DNA from: an uncultured Christensenella sp.
GTDB taxonomy: Bacteria > Bacillota > Clostridia > Christensenellales > Borkfalkiaceae
Assembly: GCA_910585235.1 (NCBI GenBank)
Contig: CAJUCM010000024.1
Coordinates: 1-22,190 of the forward strand
Reading direction: 5' to 3'
Length of the DNA: 22,190 nucleotides
Part shown: in pieces, positions 21,622-22,190 of the stretch
Position numbering within the stretch: the stretch's first letter is position 1
Layout of the letters: each line of letters starts with the position of its first letter
The notes under the pieces: generated by a model
Database searches by the model: none
Seen by the model: the letters and a program-made list of their open reading frames with translations, nothing else
Told to the model about the DNA's origin: nothing
Made by a program: the position numbers and the translations under genes

Positions 21622-21983
21622 TATCTTCTGATACGGATACTGACCGAGGTTCCCCCCTCTTCGCTGTAATCCCGTTCCTCCGCGATACAGTCAACGAGAT
21701 AGAGTCCCCTGCCGTTCTCCGCCTCTCTGCTGACAAGAATACTCTTGTCGGGGGGACGGAACGCATGCAGACTTCTGACGCTCAATAAAATTACGTCGTC
21801 CTCCACGGCAATGGAAAAATATGCCTTTCCACCGCCGTGACGGAGCGCATTCGACAGAAGTTCGTCCGCGACCAGCTTCACTTCAAACACAGACTCCTGC
21901 GGGATCTCTTTCTGTGCAAGTCCCGTGCAGAGCGCATTCAGCGCCTCTTTCAGCGCGTTGTAATTATCGATCTCGAAGTACAT
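21621..21983 (-). CDS. RsbW/SpoIIAB-like ATP-binding anti-sigma factor
   Basis: A 120-residue GHKL-fold protein of the serine-kinase anti-sigma type. The N-box is clear: VADELLSNALRHGGG at 38-52, with E41 and N45 as expected for Mg-ATP binding. A G2-like NGRGLYLVD is at 90-98. The usual DxGxG box between them is replaced by SLHAFRPPDKS, so ATP binding or kinase activity may be weakened. At 120 residues it is slightly shorter than typical SpoIIAB or RsbW (about 140-160). Its ATG overlaps the stop of the upstream sigma factor gene by one base (TGATG), so it is translationally coupled to its likely target. The order sigma then anti-sigma is the reverse of the classical spoIIA operon; no anti-anti-sigma gene is visible within the window. 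Confidence 0.85.
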   Translation of the reverse strand: MYFEIDNYNALKEALNALCTGLAQKEIPQESVFEVKLVADELLSNALRHGGGKAYFSIAVEDDVILLSVRSLHAFRPPDKSILVSREAENGRGLYLVDCIAEERDYSEEGGTSVSIRIRR

Positions 21984-22190
21984 CAGTCCGCCATGCTCTT
22001 TTTCAGTCTTTCTTTCAGTTTGTTCAAAACCTTGCGTTCCATACGGGAAACGTACATCTGCGAAACGTTCATGCGCCGCGCCGTTTCCATCTGCGAAAGT
22101 TCCTGTACAAAACGGTATTCGATGAGTTCCCGCTCCTCTTTCGTAAGCACCGTAAACGCCGATTCGAGCGCGTCGCGGGTCTCGATTTGT
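21983..22190 (-). CDS. Sigma-70 family sigma factor (SigF/SigB-like), C-terminal fragment
   Basis: The last 68 codons of a gene that begins beyond the right edge. The translation contains a complete region 4: LTKEERELIEYRFVQELSQM, then ETARRMNVSQMYVSRMERKVL, then NKLKERLKKSMAD. The NVSQMYVSRMERKVL helix corresponds to the -35 recognition helix and closely follows the GxSQxxVSRxExxxL form seen in the SigB/SigF/SigG group rather than in SigA or ECF factors. The neighbouring anti-sigma gene supports this group. Which member it is (forespore SigF or a general stress SigB) cannot be said from region 4 alone. Confidence 0.9.
   Translation of the reverse strand, partial: QIETRDALESAFTVLTKEERELIEYRFVQELSQMETARRMNVSQMYVSRMERKVLNKLKERLKKSMAD

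Noticed and set aside
18956..21766. A 936-codon open frame antisense to the large coiled-coil gene, rich in Phe, Leu and Arg.
   Set aside because: It results from the plus-strand Ala/Glu/Lys/Arg codons: the coding strand rarely contains TTA, CTA or TCA in the relevant frame, so no stops arise. It runs across two terminators, and its Phe/Arg-rich translation looks like no real protein.
1..22190. Insertion sequences, CRISPR arrays, tRNA or rRNA genes, prophage or defence-system genes.
   Set aside because: No transposase, integrase, regularly spaced repeat, tRNA-like cloverleaf or rRNA sequence was seen. The repeated DNA at 20160-20870 is coding and irregular.

Overview
The window looks like chromosomal DNA of an anaerobic, endospore-forming-lineage Firmicute (Bacillota, class Clostridia). 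The evidence is an FtsK/SpoIIIE-rimO-pgsA cluster, an lspA-rluD-pyrR cluster, a CotF-like coat protein pair, a tetrahydrofolate riboswitch ahead of an ECF folate transporter subunit, a DUF421-DUF4363 pair, and a SigF/SigB-type sigma factor next to an RsbW/SpoIIAB-like protein. Base composition is moderately GC-rich. I see no insertion sequence, prophage, CRISPR array, tRNA or rRNA. A gut Christensenellales-like organism is my guess, not something the sequence proves.

Left part (1-9926, all minus strand). Two operons run leftwards. The first is ftsK -> rimO -> pgsA (cut by the left edge), with genes overlapping or almost touching, driven by a TTGAAA-N17-TATAAT promoter. The second is lgt -> pncB -> coiled-coil gene -> lspA -> rluD -> pyrR. 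Every junction overlaps by 1 to 8 bases, the promoter is at 9897-9926, and an intrinsic terminator follows pyrR. It holds both lipoprotein-maturation enzymes, Lgt and LspA, together with NAD salvage and pyrimidine control.

Middle part (9981-15424). folT is preceded by a complete THF riboswitch with a visible switching platform. Its terminator overlaps the lgt promoter. Divergent from folT are DUF421, DUF4363 and a 47-residue basic ORF. Facing these is a minus-strand pair of CotF-like coat genes, whose start region coincides with the nth terminator and contains a SigF-type promoter-like sequence. nth has a strong promoter so close to its start codon that its mRNA is probably leaderless. DUF3343 and a class V cysteine desulfurase are transcribed divergently from 29 bases. 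Two unrecognised small genes follow.

Right part (15425-22190). A PucR/CdaR-type regulator and an S41 protease with two PDZ-like repeats form a minus-strand operon. Divergent from it, under a perfect-consensus sigma-A promoter, is a 1063-residue protein that I do not recognise. It has a Met/Asn/Gly-repeat N-terminus, a multi-pass membrane domain, a Pro/Gln linker, repeated 'LRAMK' units, a long Ala/Glu/Lys/Arg coiled coil and a compact C-terminal domain. This is the best candidate in the window for something undescribed. The right edge holds the 3' end of a sigma factor gene followed by its likely anti-sigma partner.
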